Below, piece after piece: positions 34,701 through 43,149 of a stretch of DNA of 64,000 bases. The position numbers and the translations under genes are program-made. The stretch comes from Spirosoma sp. SC4-14 (lineage in GTDB: Bacteria; Bacteroidota; Bacteroidia; Cytophagales; Spirosomataceae). The notes beneath the pieces are model-generated. The model saw only the letters and a program-made list of their open reading frames with translations, ran no database searches and was not told the origin of the DNA. Each line of letters starts with the position of its first letter. Positions within the stretch are counted from its first letter, which is position 1. Location of the stretch: contig NZ_CP147518.1 in NCBI RefSeq assembly GCF_037201965.1, forward strand, positions 247,001 through 311,000, written 5' to 3'.

Positions 34701-34969
34701 GCAATGAGAGGAGACGCTGTTAGGGTTCCGATTGTTAGTGTTGTTCCCGAAAACACGCCATTCGCATCGGAAAGCTGGGCTGTAAAAACGTTTCCCTTGC
34801 CATAGATGCCAATAGTAGAAAACGGGACAAATAAACTACCGCCTGTGCTGGAACAAACGGCGCTGGACGAGAGTGCATTTACTGTAATCGTTTGAGCCAT
34901 AGCAGGTGTCGTGGCTTTAAGCAGACACAAAAAAATGCATACATAAAAGAACAATACACGTCCGTTCAT
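31790..34969 (-). CDS. T9SS-secreted Ig-repeat surface protein
   Basis: Large exported protein of 1059 residues. The signal peptide ends near residue 25 (AMAQ). Residues about 140-700 hold seven Ig-like repeats of roughly 80 residues, each opening with a TYCQ-type cysteine and closing with NGCES or a variant, so each probably carries one disulfide. Further beta-sandwich domains follow. The last 80 residues (VYPVPTGSTLTVNI to GIYLLRIQVGDRQSVRKILKQ) are a type A type-IX-secretion sorting domain. It is expected on the cell surface or released, probably as an adhesin. No ligand is indicated. Confidence 0.88.
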   Translation of the reverse strand: MNGRVLFFYVCIFLCLLKATTPAMAQTITVNALSSSAVCSSTGGSLFVPFSTIGIYGKGNVFTAQLSDANGVFSGTTLTIGTLTASPLIAYTGSITATIPKTLAASNNYKIRIIASTPSVTSANTQPLSIDQPPLPTIPASPTYCQGNTAQALSAKASAGGTLNWYGTNPSSTPTATAPTPSTAKAGIIAYYVSQTLNGCESNQAVIQVVVNAIPGPPTVSNKSYCQGEVATPLSAMAISGATLNWYASPVAVTPLASAPTPSTTKAGTIAYYVSQSLNGCESTRVSVLVIVSAPPSAPKVTNPSPYCQGVTAQALTATPDNSGTLKWWGTSPSGGSYSTTPTVPSTNASANYYVSQVINGCESDRAVIAVTVKPQPNAPGTSPLEFCQNSSVPTLTASFATSATPNWYGTNATGGTASTTPPTLQSSTPGQTTYYVAQTVDGCQSTRASLTVTVKSIPSAPGVNAASYCNNAQAQPLSASGTNIKWYDAADNFINGTPTPSTNNVGNQTFRATQTINGCESPKATVTITIKPIPGQPGVSNLTYCQDQKDQPAQNIQPLTANGQNLRWYNPDGNSYSGAPTPSVSQTGVFSFQVTQTIDNCESDKATLQVTVKTTPAPTVSKPLVTYCIDEKSVPLEATGEPGSTLHWIDPYGRDTTVPPTPPTLNVNVQPGGDAYYVYQISNGCSSSRSTIKVIVNAIPTLAITGSANVNLGLKTPLHLTFTSNPPFNYTITDGYSGTVTNTTDTTILVLPRGNTTYQVLGVTNSCGVGLPGNPASAVVTVNVPTITTSSLATSTLCVGSSFQVPFTTTGSFTNGNSFRAELISQSDTTKKYEISSGNTQSPVTATLSGTLASGQYYVRVKGSNPDVGVIGTNSPTVLTIRSKPSATLTGTQTIAEGTPANLTIALGGDGPWAISYADSIRSFSAVAATSPATVEVRPARTTTYQLTSISNSCGTGTVSGQAIVSVVVALGIEDHSLDPQINVYPVPTGSTLTVNIDVSLGQNPAILHLIDQSGRSVREFTTRSRQTELDLSGQPAGIYLLRIQVGDRQSVRKILKQ

Positions 34970-35057
34970 ATTAATGATACTCTTATTGAATAAAGTTAAT
35001 TATGTACTCTTGTTTGTTTACGGTCGTAGGTAATACTTAGCCGTATTTGACTATCCT

Positions 35058-35096
35058 GCAATAAAAATGCCACTTTTTTAGTGGCATTTTTATTGC
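35058..35096 (-). terminator. Terminator of the GH3-lactamase fusion gene
   Basis: Perfect 16-bp stem (arms 35058-35073 and 35081-35096) with a 7-base loop, beginning 23 bp downstream of the gene's stop on the minus strand, with T-rich flanks. Confidence 0.85.
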
Positions 35097-35118
35097 GATA
35101 CCTATAAAAAATAAAAAA

Positions 35119-38100
35119 TTACTCTTTTTCAATGGCGCTGTAAATTAACTCATGAATTTTACGGCGTAACTTGGTCGTATTGATGGAGTTATTGCCAGCG
35201 GTAGGGTAAATTCGATTCGAGAGGAAAACAAAAACCAGTTCTTCATTTGGATCGACCCAAACGACATTACCCGTAAAGCCTGTATGGCCGAACGATTGAG
35301 GAGAGGCCTGATGGGCCAGATAGACGCTGCTGGAGCTTTCGGGATTAGGTTTGTCCCACCCTAGGGCACGATGGCTACGACTGCTGAGTGTCTGGGTGAA
35401 GTAAGGTACTGTCATTGGCTGCAAAATACGCGTTCCGCCATAAGCCCCTTTTTGCAGGTTCATCTGCAGGAGTGTTGCAATGTCGTGTGCATTTCCAAAC
35501 AACCCGGCGTGCCCTGATATGCCGCCCTGTACGGCAGCCATCTGATCATGTACGGTGCCTACCAGAAGCTGATTACGGTAATAGGTGTCTTGTTCAGTAG
35601 GGGCACAATGTGGATTTTTTAGCCGCTGTAGGGGTGTAAACCCAAGTTGATGTAAGCCAAGTGGTTTATAAACGTTCTCCGTCACAAAAACATCAAGTGG
35701 TTGTTGGCTGACCCGCTCCACAATCTTTTGCAACGTTAGAAAATTCAGGTCACTATACACATAGGCAGGTTTTCCAGAGGCATCTACTTTACGTGACATG
35801 GGTGACTGAACCACCCACTTCCAGACCGAGTCTTTCAGCGCTGGCGTTGCCCAGAGCGTTGGGGCTATCTGAAGCGTATGCAAAGAGTCCTGAGTCGCAC
35901 TGTAATATTCTGCTTTCAAACCGCCCTTTGGTGAGCGGGTTTTGTCCCAGGTTGTGGGGTAGAACGATACCATGCCCGACTGATGCCAGAGCAAATCCTG
36001 AATAATAATATTCTGTTTATTAGTGCCCTTTAGTTCTGGTAAATAGAACGACGCTTTCTGGGCCAAGTCAATCTGCTTACGATCGTAAAGAACCATTACA
36101 CTTTGTAAGGTAGCCAGCACTTTGGTCAGCGACGCCAGATCATAAAGTGTTTCGTCGGTTACTTTTTCGGCTCCGGCACTGTAGGTCAGTGCTCCAAAAT
36201 TTTTGCTATAAACGATTTTCCCTTTACGGGCAACCAGAATTTCGCAGCCAGGTACTACATGGTCGCGGACGGCTCCCTGAGCAATGGCATCTATTTTCGA
36301 CAGTGTGGCCGTTTTCATGCCTACACTCTCTGGCGACCCTGCCGATAGCCGCCCCTCGGGGCTGATAAATTCACCAAGGCCAATTTTCAATTCCCCCGTC
36401 GATACCGGTAGCACGCCATGCGACCCCAGCCCACCAAACAGAACCTGTGGGACCACCTGCTCCATTTCGGGCATATCCTGATAGGCGCATACCAGGCCGT
36501 CGGTATCGGTAAATTGCGTCAGGCTGTAAGGCGAGCCAAACACGGCAACAATAACTTTGGTGCCCCGTTGTTTCAAGCGGCTAATCAGATCGAGCGATGT
36601 TTTTGTGATGCCAAATTTTCGATAGGGCGATTCGCTCATTTTATGGAAACTAACCACTACCGTATTGGCCGAGCTAACCTGAGCCAGCGCATCGTTCAGC
36701 TCGGCATCAGAAACCATTTTGTTCGAATAGCTCAGGGTCTGAAACGGGGCATACTGGTTCAGGGTCTTCTGAAACATATTGTCCGATTCGGCACCAATGG
36801 CAATAGATGCTAACCGAAGAGTATCTAACTGACCTAGAGGAAGCAGATTGTGCTGATTGTTAACAACCGTAACCGACTGCTCACACAACTGCTGCTTCAG
36901 AAGTTGTGCATCGGCCGAGTTCAGATCGGTCGATAAATTGGCCAGATCAATCGGTTTGTATTTGTTCAGGCCTGCCCAGTATTTGGCGCGGAGAATCTTT
37001 TTTACTTTCTCATCAATGAATTCCTGCGAAATTATTCCCTGATTAACGGCATTCTGAATGTTTTGAGCGGCTTCGCGAACATTTTCAGGGTAGAGCAGAA
37101 TATCGTTACCCGCAATTAAGGCCCGTAGGTTGACATCCATTGCTTTGGGCGATCGGCTGATGCCGCCCATATTTAGTGCATCGGTGAAGACCAGCCCCCG
37201 AAAACCCAATTCTTTTTTTAGAAGTTCGGTAACGACTTTCTCCGATAGTGTAGCAGCTAAGGCTGGTGTATTGTCGATAACAGGAACGTATAGATGGCCA
37301 GTAACTACCCCCATCAAACTATCGGCTATCAACTTACGGAACGGATACAGGTCAACATCACGCATTTGCTCCGACGAGCGGCTGACCGTAGGCAGTGTGT
37401 GGTGCGAATCGGCATTGGTATTGCCATGACCAGGAAAATGCTTGGCCGTGGCAATGACATGTGTCTGCTGAAGGCCACGCATATAGGCCGATGCTTTCAG
37501 CGCTACATTTTCTTTTGATTCGCCAAACGACCGAACCCCAATAACCGGATTGGCCGGATTGCTGTTAATGTCAGATACGGGGGCAAAATTGATATGAATC
37601 CCTAACCGCTGACACTGGCGGCCAATTTCGGCACCCATCTGGTAAATCAGATTGTTGTCGCGAATTGCTCCCAGAGCCATTTGTTTCGGGAAATCCATTG
37701 TGCTGTCCAGGCGCATACCAAGCCCCCATTCGCCATCGATACCAATTAATAATGGCACTTTCGACAATGCCTGATACCGATTTGTGAGAATAGCCTGCCG
37801 ATAGGGACCGCCCTGGAAGAAGATTAGTCCACCAATATGGTTGGTCTGGATCAGATGCGAAATATATTGATAGTGGCTCTCGTGTCGGTTCGAGAAGGTT
37901 GCCACCATAAAAAACTGGCCAATTTTTTGTTCGGGAGAGAGCGTCTGAAACACGCTATCGACCCAATGCTGGCCACTATCGGGCAAGGCAAAGACTTCAA
38001 CAGGCTTTGCCGGAGTATACACACGCGAAATGGGCGCATGGGTACGTTTGGCTTTGGCCTTATGATAACGCGCTGCCGGAGTTAGCCGGGTCCACAAATT

Positions 38101-38196
38101 ACGGCCTGGCTTCGTTAAGCCAAAGGCGGTCAATAAACTGACGGACAGCAAACCAACTAGTAAAATCGGCCGTACAATGTTGTTCCGCATGGGCAC
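35119..38196 (-). CDS. Fusion of NagZ-type GH3 hydrolase and beta-lactamase-fold serine hydrolase
   Basis: A 1025-residue exported or membrane-anchored enzyme. Residues about 75-610 are a family 3 glycoside hydrolase with the NagZ signature KHFPGHGNT at 252-260, DSH at 263-265 (Asp-His dyad) and the nucleophile region VFTDALNMGG with D339. Residues about 630-1020 are a class C beta-lactamase/DD-peptidase fold with S689-L-T-K692, Y814-S-D and H896-A-G. Such fusions occur in Bacteroidota and probably trim amino-sugar glycans and peptides in the envelope. Whether the second domain hydrolyses beta-lactams is unknown. A dyad at 38229-38244 lies just upstream. Confidence 0.9.
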   Translation of the reverse strand: MPMRNNIVRPILLVGLLSVSLLTAFGLTKPGRNLWTRLTPAARYHKAKAKRTHAPISRVYTPAKPVEVFALPDSGQHWVDSVFQTLSPEQKIGQFFMVATFSNRHESHYQYISHLIQTNHIGGLIFFQGGPYRQAILTNRYQALSKVPLLIGIDGEWGLGMRLDSTMDFPKQMALGAIRDNNLIYQMGAEIGRQCQRLGIHINFAPVSDINSNPANPVIGVRSFGESKENVALKASAYMRGLQQTHVIATAKHFPGHGNTNADSHHTLPTVSRSSEQMRDVDLYPFRKLIADSLMGVVTGHLYVPVIDNTPALAATLSEKVVTELLKKELGFRGLVFTDALNMGGISRSPKAMDVNLRALIAGNDILLYPENVREAAQNIQNAVNQGIISQEFIDEKVKKILRAKYWAGLNKYKPIDLANLSTDLNSADAQLLKQQLCEQSVTVVNNQHNLLPLGQLDTLRLASIAIGAESDNMFQKTLNQYAPFQTLSYSNKMVSDAELNDALAQVSSANTVVVSFHKMSESPYRKFGITKTSLDLISRLKQRGTKVIVAVFGSPYSLTQFTDTDGLVCAYQDMPEMEQVVPQVLFGGLGSHGVLPVSTGELKIGLGEFISPEGRLSAGSPESVGMKTATLSKIDAIAQGAVRDHVVPGCEILVARKGKIVYSKNFGALTYSAGAEKVTDETLYDLASLTKVLATLQSVMVLYDRKQIDLAQKASFYLPELKGTNKQNIIIQDLLWHQSGMVSFYPTTWDKTRSPKGGLKAEYYSATQDSLHTLQIAPTLWATPALKDSVWKWVVQSPMSRKVDASGKPAYVYSDLNFLTLQKIVERVSQQPLDVFVTENVYKPLGLHQLGFTPLQRLKNPHCAPTEQDTYYRNQLLVGTVHDQMAAVQGGISGHAGLFGNAHDIATLLQMNLQKGAYGGTRILQPMTVPYFTQTLSSRSHRALGWDKPNPESSSSVYLAHQASPQSFGHTGFTGNVVWVDPNEELVFVFLSNRIYPTAGNNSINTTKLRRKIHELIYSAIEKE

Positions 38197-38228
38197 TCAA
38201 TGGGTAAATGGTACAGTCGGCTATCGGT

Positions 38229-38253
38229 GGTTTAGTGCTAAACCATAAAAGTA
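38229..38253 (-). promoter_or_regulatory. Promoter-like box with overlapping dyad upstream of the fusion gene
   Basis: On the minus strand TACTTTTA (38253-38246) is one base off the TAnnTTTG consensus. The perfect dyad GGTTTAG-TG-CTAAACC at 38229-38244 would cover the start site, which is where a repressor could act. It is 33 bp from the ATG. Confidence 0.45.
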
Positions 38254-38369
38254 GCCAAACCATGCCGAAAACAATAACCTATATTGAAATTATCTAACTT
38301 TTTAACGAAAAAATATAGGTTAAATGTTTCCTTTCTGCGATTAATACAAAATTAAAATGTGTTAACATG

Positions 38370-38377
38370 TATCTTCG
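38370..38377 (+). promoter_or_regulatory. Near-consensus promoter box of the rhodanese gene
   Basis: TATCTTCG differs from TAnnTTTG by one base and lies about 75 bp upstream of the ATG at 38452. Confidence 0.35.
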
Positions 38378-38451
38378 CAACGCCGGTAGTGCCAACTCGC
38401 CTGATAATCAATGCCTAGCTGTAAGAGCAATAAGTAGGCCCATTAGTACGA

Positions 38452-38958
38452 ATGAATATGAAGCAGTTCTGGATTCTTTGGGGAGCAATTCTGACAACGT
38501 CTTTTTCTGGGTGGGCGCAAACAAACAGCAGAGCCTATAAAACAATGCTCGAAGCAATGTATAAGAAAACGGTGCCGTTGGTAAGTGTAGCCGAATTAAA
38601 GAAAATGCCGGATGCCGTTTTGCTGGATACCCGCAGTAAGGCCGAATTTGATGTGAGTCATCTGCCCCTGGCGCATTGGGTTGGTTACGACGACTTTGAT
38701 CTGAAGCGGGTTCAGAGTATTCCTAAAACGGCAAATGTGGTAGTATACTGTTCGGTAGGTTACCGAAGCGAACGAATAGGAGAGAAACTATTGGCGGCTG
38801 GTTATCAGCACGTTCATAATTTATATGGTAGCCTCTTCGAATGGGTTAATCAGGGAAACCCTGTTGTCAATAATCAGGGAAAACCTACTGAGCGCGTTCA
38901 TGCATATTCAAGACTATGGGGTGTCTGGCTCAAACGCGGAGAAAAAGTCTACGAATAA
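38452..38958 (+). CDS. Exported rhodanese-like protein
   Basis: A 168-residue single-domain rhodanese with a signal peptide ending near residue 23 (GWAQ). The active-site loop is VVYCSVGYRSERIG, whose cysteine carries the persulfide. DTRSKAEFDVSHLPLAHWVGY is the typical CH2-like domain segment. It would act in the periplasm on sulfur or redox carriers, but no partner is encoded nearby. Its stop faces the small secreted-protein gene 6 bp away. Confidence 0.87.
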   Translation: MNMKQFWILWGAILTTSFSGWAQTNSRAYKTMLEAMYKKTVPLVSVAELKKMPDAVLLDTRSKAEFDVSHLPLAHWVGYDDFDLKRVQSIPKTANVVVYCSVGYRSERIGEKLLAAGYQHVHNLYGSLFEWVNQGNPVVNNQGKPTERVHAYSRLWGVWLKRGEKVYE

Positions 38959-38964
38959 GTAGCG

Positions 38965-39213
38965 TTAGTACGACCGGGCCGGACTTACGCTACTTAAAGC
39001 AGCAAGCAGACGTTTGCTGAATTCTTCTTTATTTATCTCTACAATCGATTGCCAGCATGAGCTAACCGATGAGACCCTGGGCTTATGCACCAGAGCCGAC
39101 GCTTTAGCACGCATTTGTTTACGGGCTGCAAAAATGTTATGCGGATGGCCCATGCTCATAGCCTGACCGCTAAGCCCAACCAACAACGTTCCGACAATCA
39201 GTAAAGTCTTCAT
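38965..39213 (-). CDS. Small exported protein, function unknown
   Basis: An 82-residue product with a clear signal peptide (MKTLLIVGTLLVGLSGQAMS). The mature part is short, with a helix MRAKASALVHK and one cysteine, and has no known motif. The start at 39213 is preferred over an upstream in-frame ATG because the promoter box 39240-39247 lies between them. Confidence 0.55.
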   Translation of the reverse strand: MKTLLIVGTLLVGLSGQAMSMGHPHNIFAARKQMRAKASALVHKPRVSSVSSCWQSIVEINKEEFSKRLLAALSSVSPARSY

Positions 39214-39239
39214 TGATTTGTTGTTTATTATTGACAACA

Positions 39240-39247
39240 CAAAGATA
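39240..39247 (-). promoter_or_regulatory. TAnnTTTG promoter box of the small exported protein gene
   Basis: TATCTTTG on the minus strand, 27 bp upstream of the start at 39213. Confidence 0.55.
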
Positions 39248-39389
39248 TAGGCTTTATTGGGTATCTTGCAATACATAGTACTAAAATTTTTAATTTTTTT
39301 GGGTAGTTGAAGTATAATGTGGTTACAAGTATACAGATTAATTTTTAATGTACATCTATAATCCGCACTTCAACTACCCTGCTCATGCT

Positions 39390-40214
39390 TTACTCAATCA
39401 CAACCCGTTTAACAGCACCATCTTCATGCTGTGTAACGGTGATGAAGTAAGTGCCCGGTGCGTTTTTCCCTAAATCGACCTGACCTACAAATTCCCCAGA
39501 GAAATCTTTGACTTCCTGCCTGGCCACTTCTTTCCCTTTTGTGTTGGTAACCACAATGCTAATGTCACCTTTGGCGGGCGCCGTAAAACGAATATTCAGT
39601 TGATTATGGTCGGGGTTATTCGGAAAAGCATCCAGCCCGCGAATGGTTGATGGCTTGGCGTTAAAATTGCGCGACCAGTCTTCGAACGGGCGAATCAACT
39701 GACGGTCCCAGTCGCGGGGCATTTGATAGCGAAACCGGTTAAGCTGATCGGCCAGCGAATCGGCTCCCCGCCGAAACTCATAGCGCCAGGTTTGGCCATC
39801 CCAATTCCAGGGGTCGTTTTGCAGACGGGGAAGTTTACCCCGTTGTACATATAGATCGCCCGGCGTTTTCTTAAGTCGTGGGGTTGGACGTTCGCGTTTC
39901 ACGATCCGTTCGCCATTATTATCATCAACAATAATGGTTAATTGTCGTTTTCCTCCTCTGTCTTTTCGGGCAGCTTTGAGCGAATCGACAAGCTTCATCA
40001 CTAACCGGTCGCGCTCGGGATCAGTTAAACCATTCACATGGTAGGTTCGTTCTATTTCACGGACCTCGCTGCCATTGCGTTCAATAATGTGAACGTTGAC
40101 TTCTTCGTTTTTAGGCGATGAACTGGCTTTCTGGGCCATAGCGATTCCACCGACACTGACAACCACAAACAGCGCCGGAACGAACCGACGAAGCAGAATT
40201 ACTGTTTTTTTCAT
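39390..40214 (-). CDS. Exported protein with T9SS type A sorting domain
   Basis: A 274-residue protein with a signal peptide ending near residue 27 (AMAQ). The middle is highly charged (KERPTPRLKKTPGDLYVQRG, RRGADSLADQLNRFRY) and has no known enzyme motif. The last 80 residues (LDAFPNNPDHNQLNIRF to YFITVTQHEDGAVKRVVIE) are a type IX secretion sorting domain. It is divergent from the sensor kinase at 40430, with 215 bp between starts, suggesting shared regulation or a sensing link. The function is unknown. Confidence 0.8.
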   Translation of the reverse strand: MKKTVILLRRFVPALFVVVSVGGIAMAQKASSSPKNEEVNVHIIERNGSEVREIERTYHVNGLTDPERDRLVMKLVDSLKAARKDRGGKRQLTIIVDDNNGERIVKRERPTPRLKKTPGDLYVQRGKLPRLQNDPWNWDGQTWRYEFRRGADSLADQLNRFRYQMPRDWDRQLIRPFEDWSRNFNAKPSTIRGLDAFPNNPDHNQLNIRFTAPAKGDISIVVTNTKGKEVARQEVKDFSGEFVGQVDLGKNAPGTYFITVTQHEDGAVKRVVIE

Positions 40215-40429
40215 GACACTAAACGTTAATGAATGAGTAACGGGATGTGCCGAAAGCCATTGAGGGCCGGGCTGTTAAAGTTTGTTAAAGGCTCAATGAC
40301 TGCCTGCTGGTGTTCGTACTTTTACGGATAGCCCAATTGAGGCCGTTGGATTGGGCCGGTTCAGACAAGCTTGTTTACTTTACCTATAGATGCTTAAAAA
40401 GGCCGAAGGTTGCATCGAGGCCGAAAAAA

Positions 40430-42334
40430 ATGTCGACACAACGCATACGATGGATTGTTGCACTGATGGCAGTAGGATTGCTGGGCCTGGTGGGGCTGCA
40501 ATTATACTGGATCGGGAGTGCGCTGCATTTGCAGAAAGAACAATTTGACTATAAAGTGACGGATGCCTTGCAGGAAGTTGTTCGAACGCTCGAACGACAG
40601 GAGATTCTCTATCTTACCCGCCAGCGCATTCAGGCTCATGAGCAACAGGGCGGGCTAATGGCGATTGGCAAAAAAGAGGCCAATCCATCTGCCGCTCCTA
40701 ACACCGCATCCGAAAAGAAAGCGAAGTCGGAGCCGCCGTTGGCTGGCCGGGCTAAAGGAAAACAAGTGCAGCCAGAATCGCTGATGGATCAGCAACGGCT
40801 GGCGTATGGTACGGCTCCTGCGGGGGCGGTAGTTGTACAGTCCGATGTGTTGCATCCGGTGGCCCATCCGTTGTCGGCCGAACAGATGGCGGTGGTGGAA
40901 GAGTTTTTTCGGCAGCAGGACGAACTGATGGCCGTTGGTGACTGGCAAACGCAACTGGCCCAGCAGCAACAGTTCAATCAGTGGGTCGATCAGATTCTGG
41001 CTAATGAACTTACTCAGATTAATAGCCAGGTGGCGGCCGCTCGCCGGCTCGATTCGCTGGCTAAGTTAAAAGCGGTTCGGAATCGATTGAAACAGGAGGC
41101 TCGTCAGCGAAAACGACAACAGGCTCAGAAAGATTCGGCCAACATAGAACTGGCCGCTACACCACCCGCGAGCTTTAGTTCGCAGAAAGCCGACGAACAG
41201 TCGAAGATGATTAAAGATGTGCTGAAGGGGCTTTTGCTTTCGGACCGACCCATCGAAGATCGAATTAACCGACTGGCCCTCGACACCCTGTTGCGTCAGT
41301 CATTGCAGGAGCGGGGTATCAGCATACCTTTTGCATTTGGCGTACGAACCAAATCGCAGCCTGCTTTTCTTTTCACATCGTTAGGTATCGATCCGAATCA
41401 GTTTAGTGAAGCAGGCTACAAAGCGGCTTTGTTTCCAAACAATATGCTCGAAACCGGAAACTATGTCTATATCTATTTCCCCACGCAGCGTCAGTTTATT
41501 CTGAGTCAGATGTGGTTCACGTTTGGGGCATCGGTGGTGCTGATTCTGGTTATTCTGGCCTGTTTTTATATCGCAATCAGTACTATTGTCCGACAGAAAA
41601 AACTGGCCGATATCAAAAATGACTTTATCAACAATATGACTCATGAGTTCAAAACACCTATTTCTACCATCTCGCTGGCGGTTGAAATGGCGCAGGAGCA
41701 AGTGAATCGGCCGCTGGTAGGGGGGGCAGAGGAGAACTCTTCGATCAATGAACGGCTGGCTCGTTATATGGGTATCATTCGCGACGAAACCCGCCGGTTG
41801 GGCTCACACGTAGAAAAAGTGTTGCAGATGGCGTTGCTGGACCGGGGCGAAATAAAACTCAAGCTCTCGTCGGTTAACATTCACGACGTGATCGAAAAAG
41901 TACTCAACAACATGAGTCTGCAAATTGAGCAGCGTGGTGGCGAACTGGATCTGGAATTCGATGCCGACCGCGAAGTGATCGAAGCCGATGAAGTACACCT
42001 GACCAATATTGTGTACAATCTGCTCGATAACGCGCTCAAGTATTCGCCCGAAAGCCCACACATAAGGCTGGTAACGCGGAGCCTGCCCGAAGGAGTGAGC
42101 ATTACGGTTGCTGACCAGGGTTTAGGTATGACCAAAGATCAGGTAAACCGAATTTTTGAGAAATTCTATCGTGTGCCAACCGGTAACCGTCATGATGTGA
42201 AAGGTTTCGGACTGGGACTCAGTTACGTAAAGAAAATGATAGACGAGCACCACGGTCAGATACACGTAGAAAGTGAACCCGGCAAAGGCAGCTCGTTTGA
42301 GGTGATTTTGCCATATAAAATTGCGAATGAGTGA
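40430..42334 (+). CDS. Sensor histidine kinase
   Basis: Two-component sensor of 634 residues. TM1 is at about 8-28, then a large periplasmic region rich in Gln, Arg and Ala to about 360, TM2 near 362-386, and a catalytic core. The H-box is MTHEFKTPIST with the phospho-acceptor H405. The N-box NIVYNLLDNALKYS, G1 DQGLGMT, F-box and G2 GFGLGLSYV are intact. The start MSTQRIRWIVALMAVG is chosen because it begins right at TM1; upstream in-frame codons add only a polar extension. The response regulator gene follows after a hairpin. Confidence 0.92.
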   Translation: MSTQRIRWIVALMAVGLLGLVGLQLYWIGSALHLQKEQFDYKVTDALQEVVRTLERQEILYLTRQRIQAHEQQGGLMAIGKKEANPSAAPNTASEKKAKSEPPLAGRAKGKQVQPESLMDQQRLAYGTAPAGAVVVQSDVLHPVAHPLSAEQMAVVEEFFRQQDELMAVGDWQTQLAQQQQFNQWVDQILANELTQINSQVAAARRLDSLAKLKAVRNRLKQEARQRKRQQAQKDSANIELAATPPASFSSQKADEQSKMIKDVLKGLLLSDRPIEDRINRLALDTLLRQSLQERGISIPFAFGVRTKSQPAFLFTSLGIDPNQFSEAGYKAALFPNNMLETGNYVYIYFPTQRQFILSQMWFTFGASVVLILVILACFYIAISTIVRQKKLADIKNDFINNMTHEFKTPISTISLAVEMAQEQVNRPLVGGAEENSSINERLARYMGIIRDETRRLGSHVEKVLQMALLDRGEIKLKLSSVNIHDVIEKVLNNMSLQIEQRGGELDLEFDADREVIEADEVHLTNIVYNLLDNALKYSPESPHIRLVTRSLPEGVSITVADQGLGMTKDQVNRIFEKFYRVPTGNRHDVKGFGLGLSYVKKMIDEHHGQIHVESEPGKGSSFEVILPYKIANE

Positions 42335-42380
42335 AAGAGCGAATGGTTAAGCTAAGCAATGCTATTCGCTCTTTTGCTCA
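42328..42380. repeat. Word-repeat inverted repeat between kinase and response regulator
   Basis: Arms 42328-42344 and 42364-42380 pair at 15 of 17 positions. The left arm includes the kinase stop codon. Next to it, 42378-42402 holds tandem CATTCACTCA repeats. Same GTGAAAGAGCGAAT vocabulary as 11046-11089. Confidence 0.65.
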
Positions 42381-42407
42381 TTCACTCACTCATTCACTCA
42401 TTTCCTT

Positions 42408-43124
42408 ATGCCTACCATCCTACTCGTTGAAGATGACCCTAACCTGGGGCAGCTGGTGCAGGAATTCCTGACCATGAAAGGGTACGAAACCGATCGGGTA
42501 ACCGACGGTAATCAGGGACTGCAAAAATTCATGACGGAGACGTATGACCTGTGCATCTTCGACGTAATGATGCCCAAAAAAGACGGGTTCACACTGGCAA
42601 AGGAGGTTCGAATGGCCAATCGTGAAGTGCCTATTATTTTCCTGACGGCTAAATCCATGCAGGAAGATACTATTCAGGGGTTTAAAGTAGGTGCCGACGA
42701 TTATGTGACCAAGCCCTTCAGTATGGAAGAATTGCTACTCCGAATCCAGGCTATTCTTCGGCGCTACCAACGTACGGGCGATGCTCTGGAACCGTCGGTC
42801 TATAAAATTGGCTCATTTTCGTTCGACTATCCGCATCAGTTATTAAGCCGTTCTGCCGAGAATTTGCCGGATAGCGATAGTGAAATGCAGTCGCAGAAAC
42901 TAACCAGTAAAGAATCGGAGTTATTAAAATTGCTCGCACAGAACCTGAATCAGCCCGTTAGCCGTAGTTTTGCATTGAAAATGGTGTGGGGCGACGATTC
43001 ATACTTTAATGCCCGCAGTATGGACGTGTATGTGACCAAGCTCCGAAAGTATCTGAAAGAAGATGCCAGCGTTCAGCTTGTGAATGTACACGGCGAAGGG
43101 TTTAAACTGATTGCGGCCCCCTAG
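42408..43124 (+). CDS. OmpR/PhoB-family response regulator
   Basis: A 238-residue regulator. The receiver domain (1-120) has acidic VEDD (residues 7-10), the phospho-acceptor D52 in FDVMMPKKDG, a Thr in FLTAKS and Lys in YVTKPFS. The winged-helix output domain (about 130-236) includes LTSKESELLKLLAQN and SMDVYVTKLRKYL. Partner kinase directly upstream. hemB begins 25 bp after its stop, so heme synthesis may share this transcript. Confidence 0.93.
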   Translation: MPTILLVEDDPNLGQLVQEFLTMKGYETDRVTDGNQGLQKFMTETYDLCIFDVMMPKKDGFTLAKEVRMANREVPIIFLTAKSMQEDTIQGFKVGADDYVTKPFSMEELLLRIQAILRRYQRTGDALEPSVYKIGSFSFDYPHQLLSRSAENLPDSDSEMQSQKLTSKESELLKLLAQNLNQPVSRSFALKMVWGDDSYFNARSMDVYVTKLRKYLKEDASVQLVNVHGEGFKLIAAP

Positions 43125-43149
43125 CCCCAAAGAGGACCGCTTACCAATT

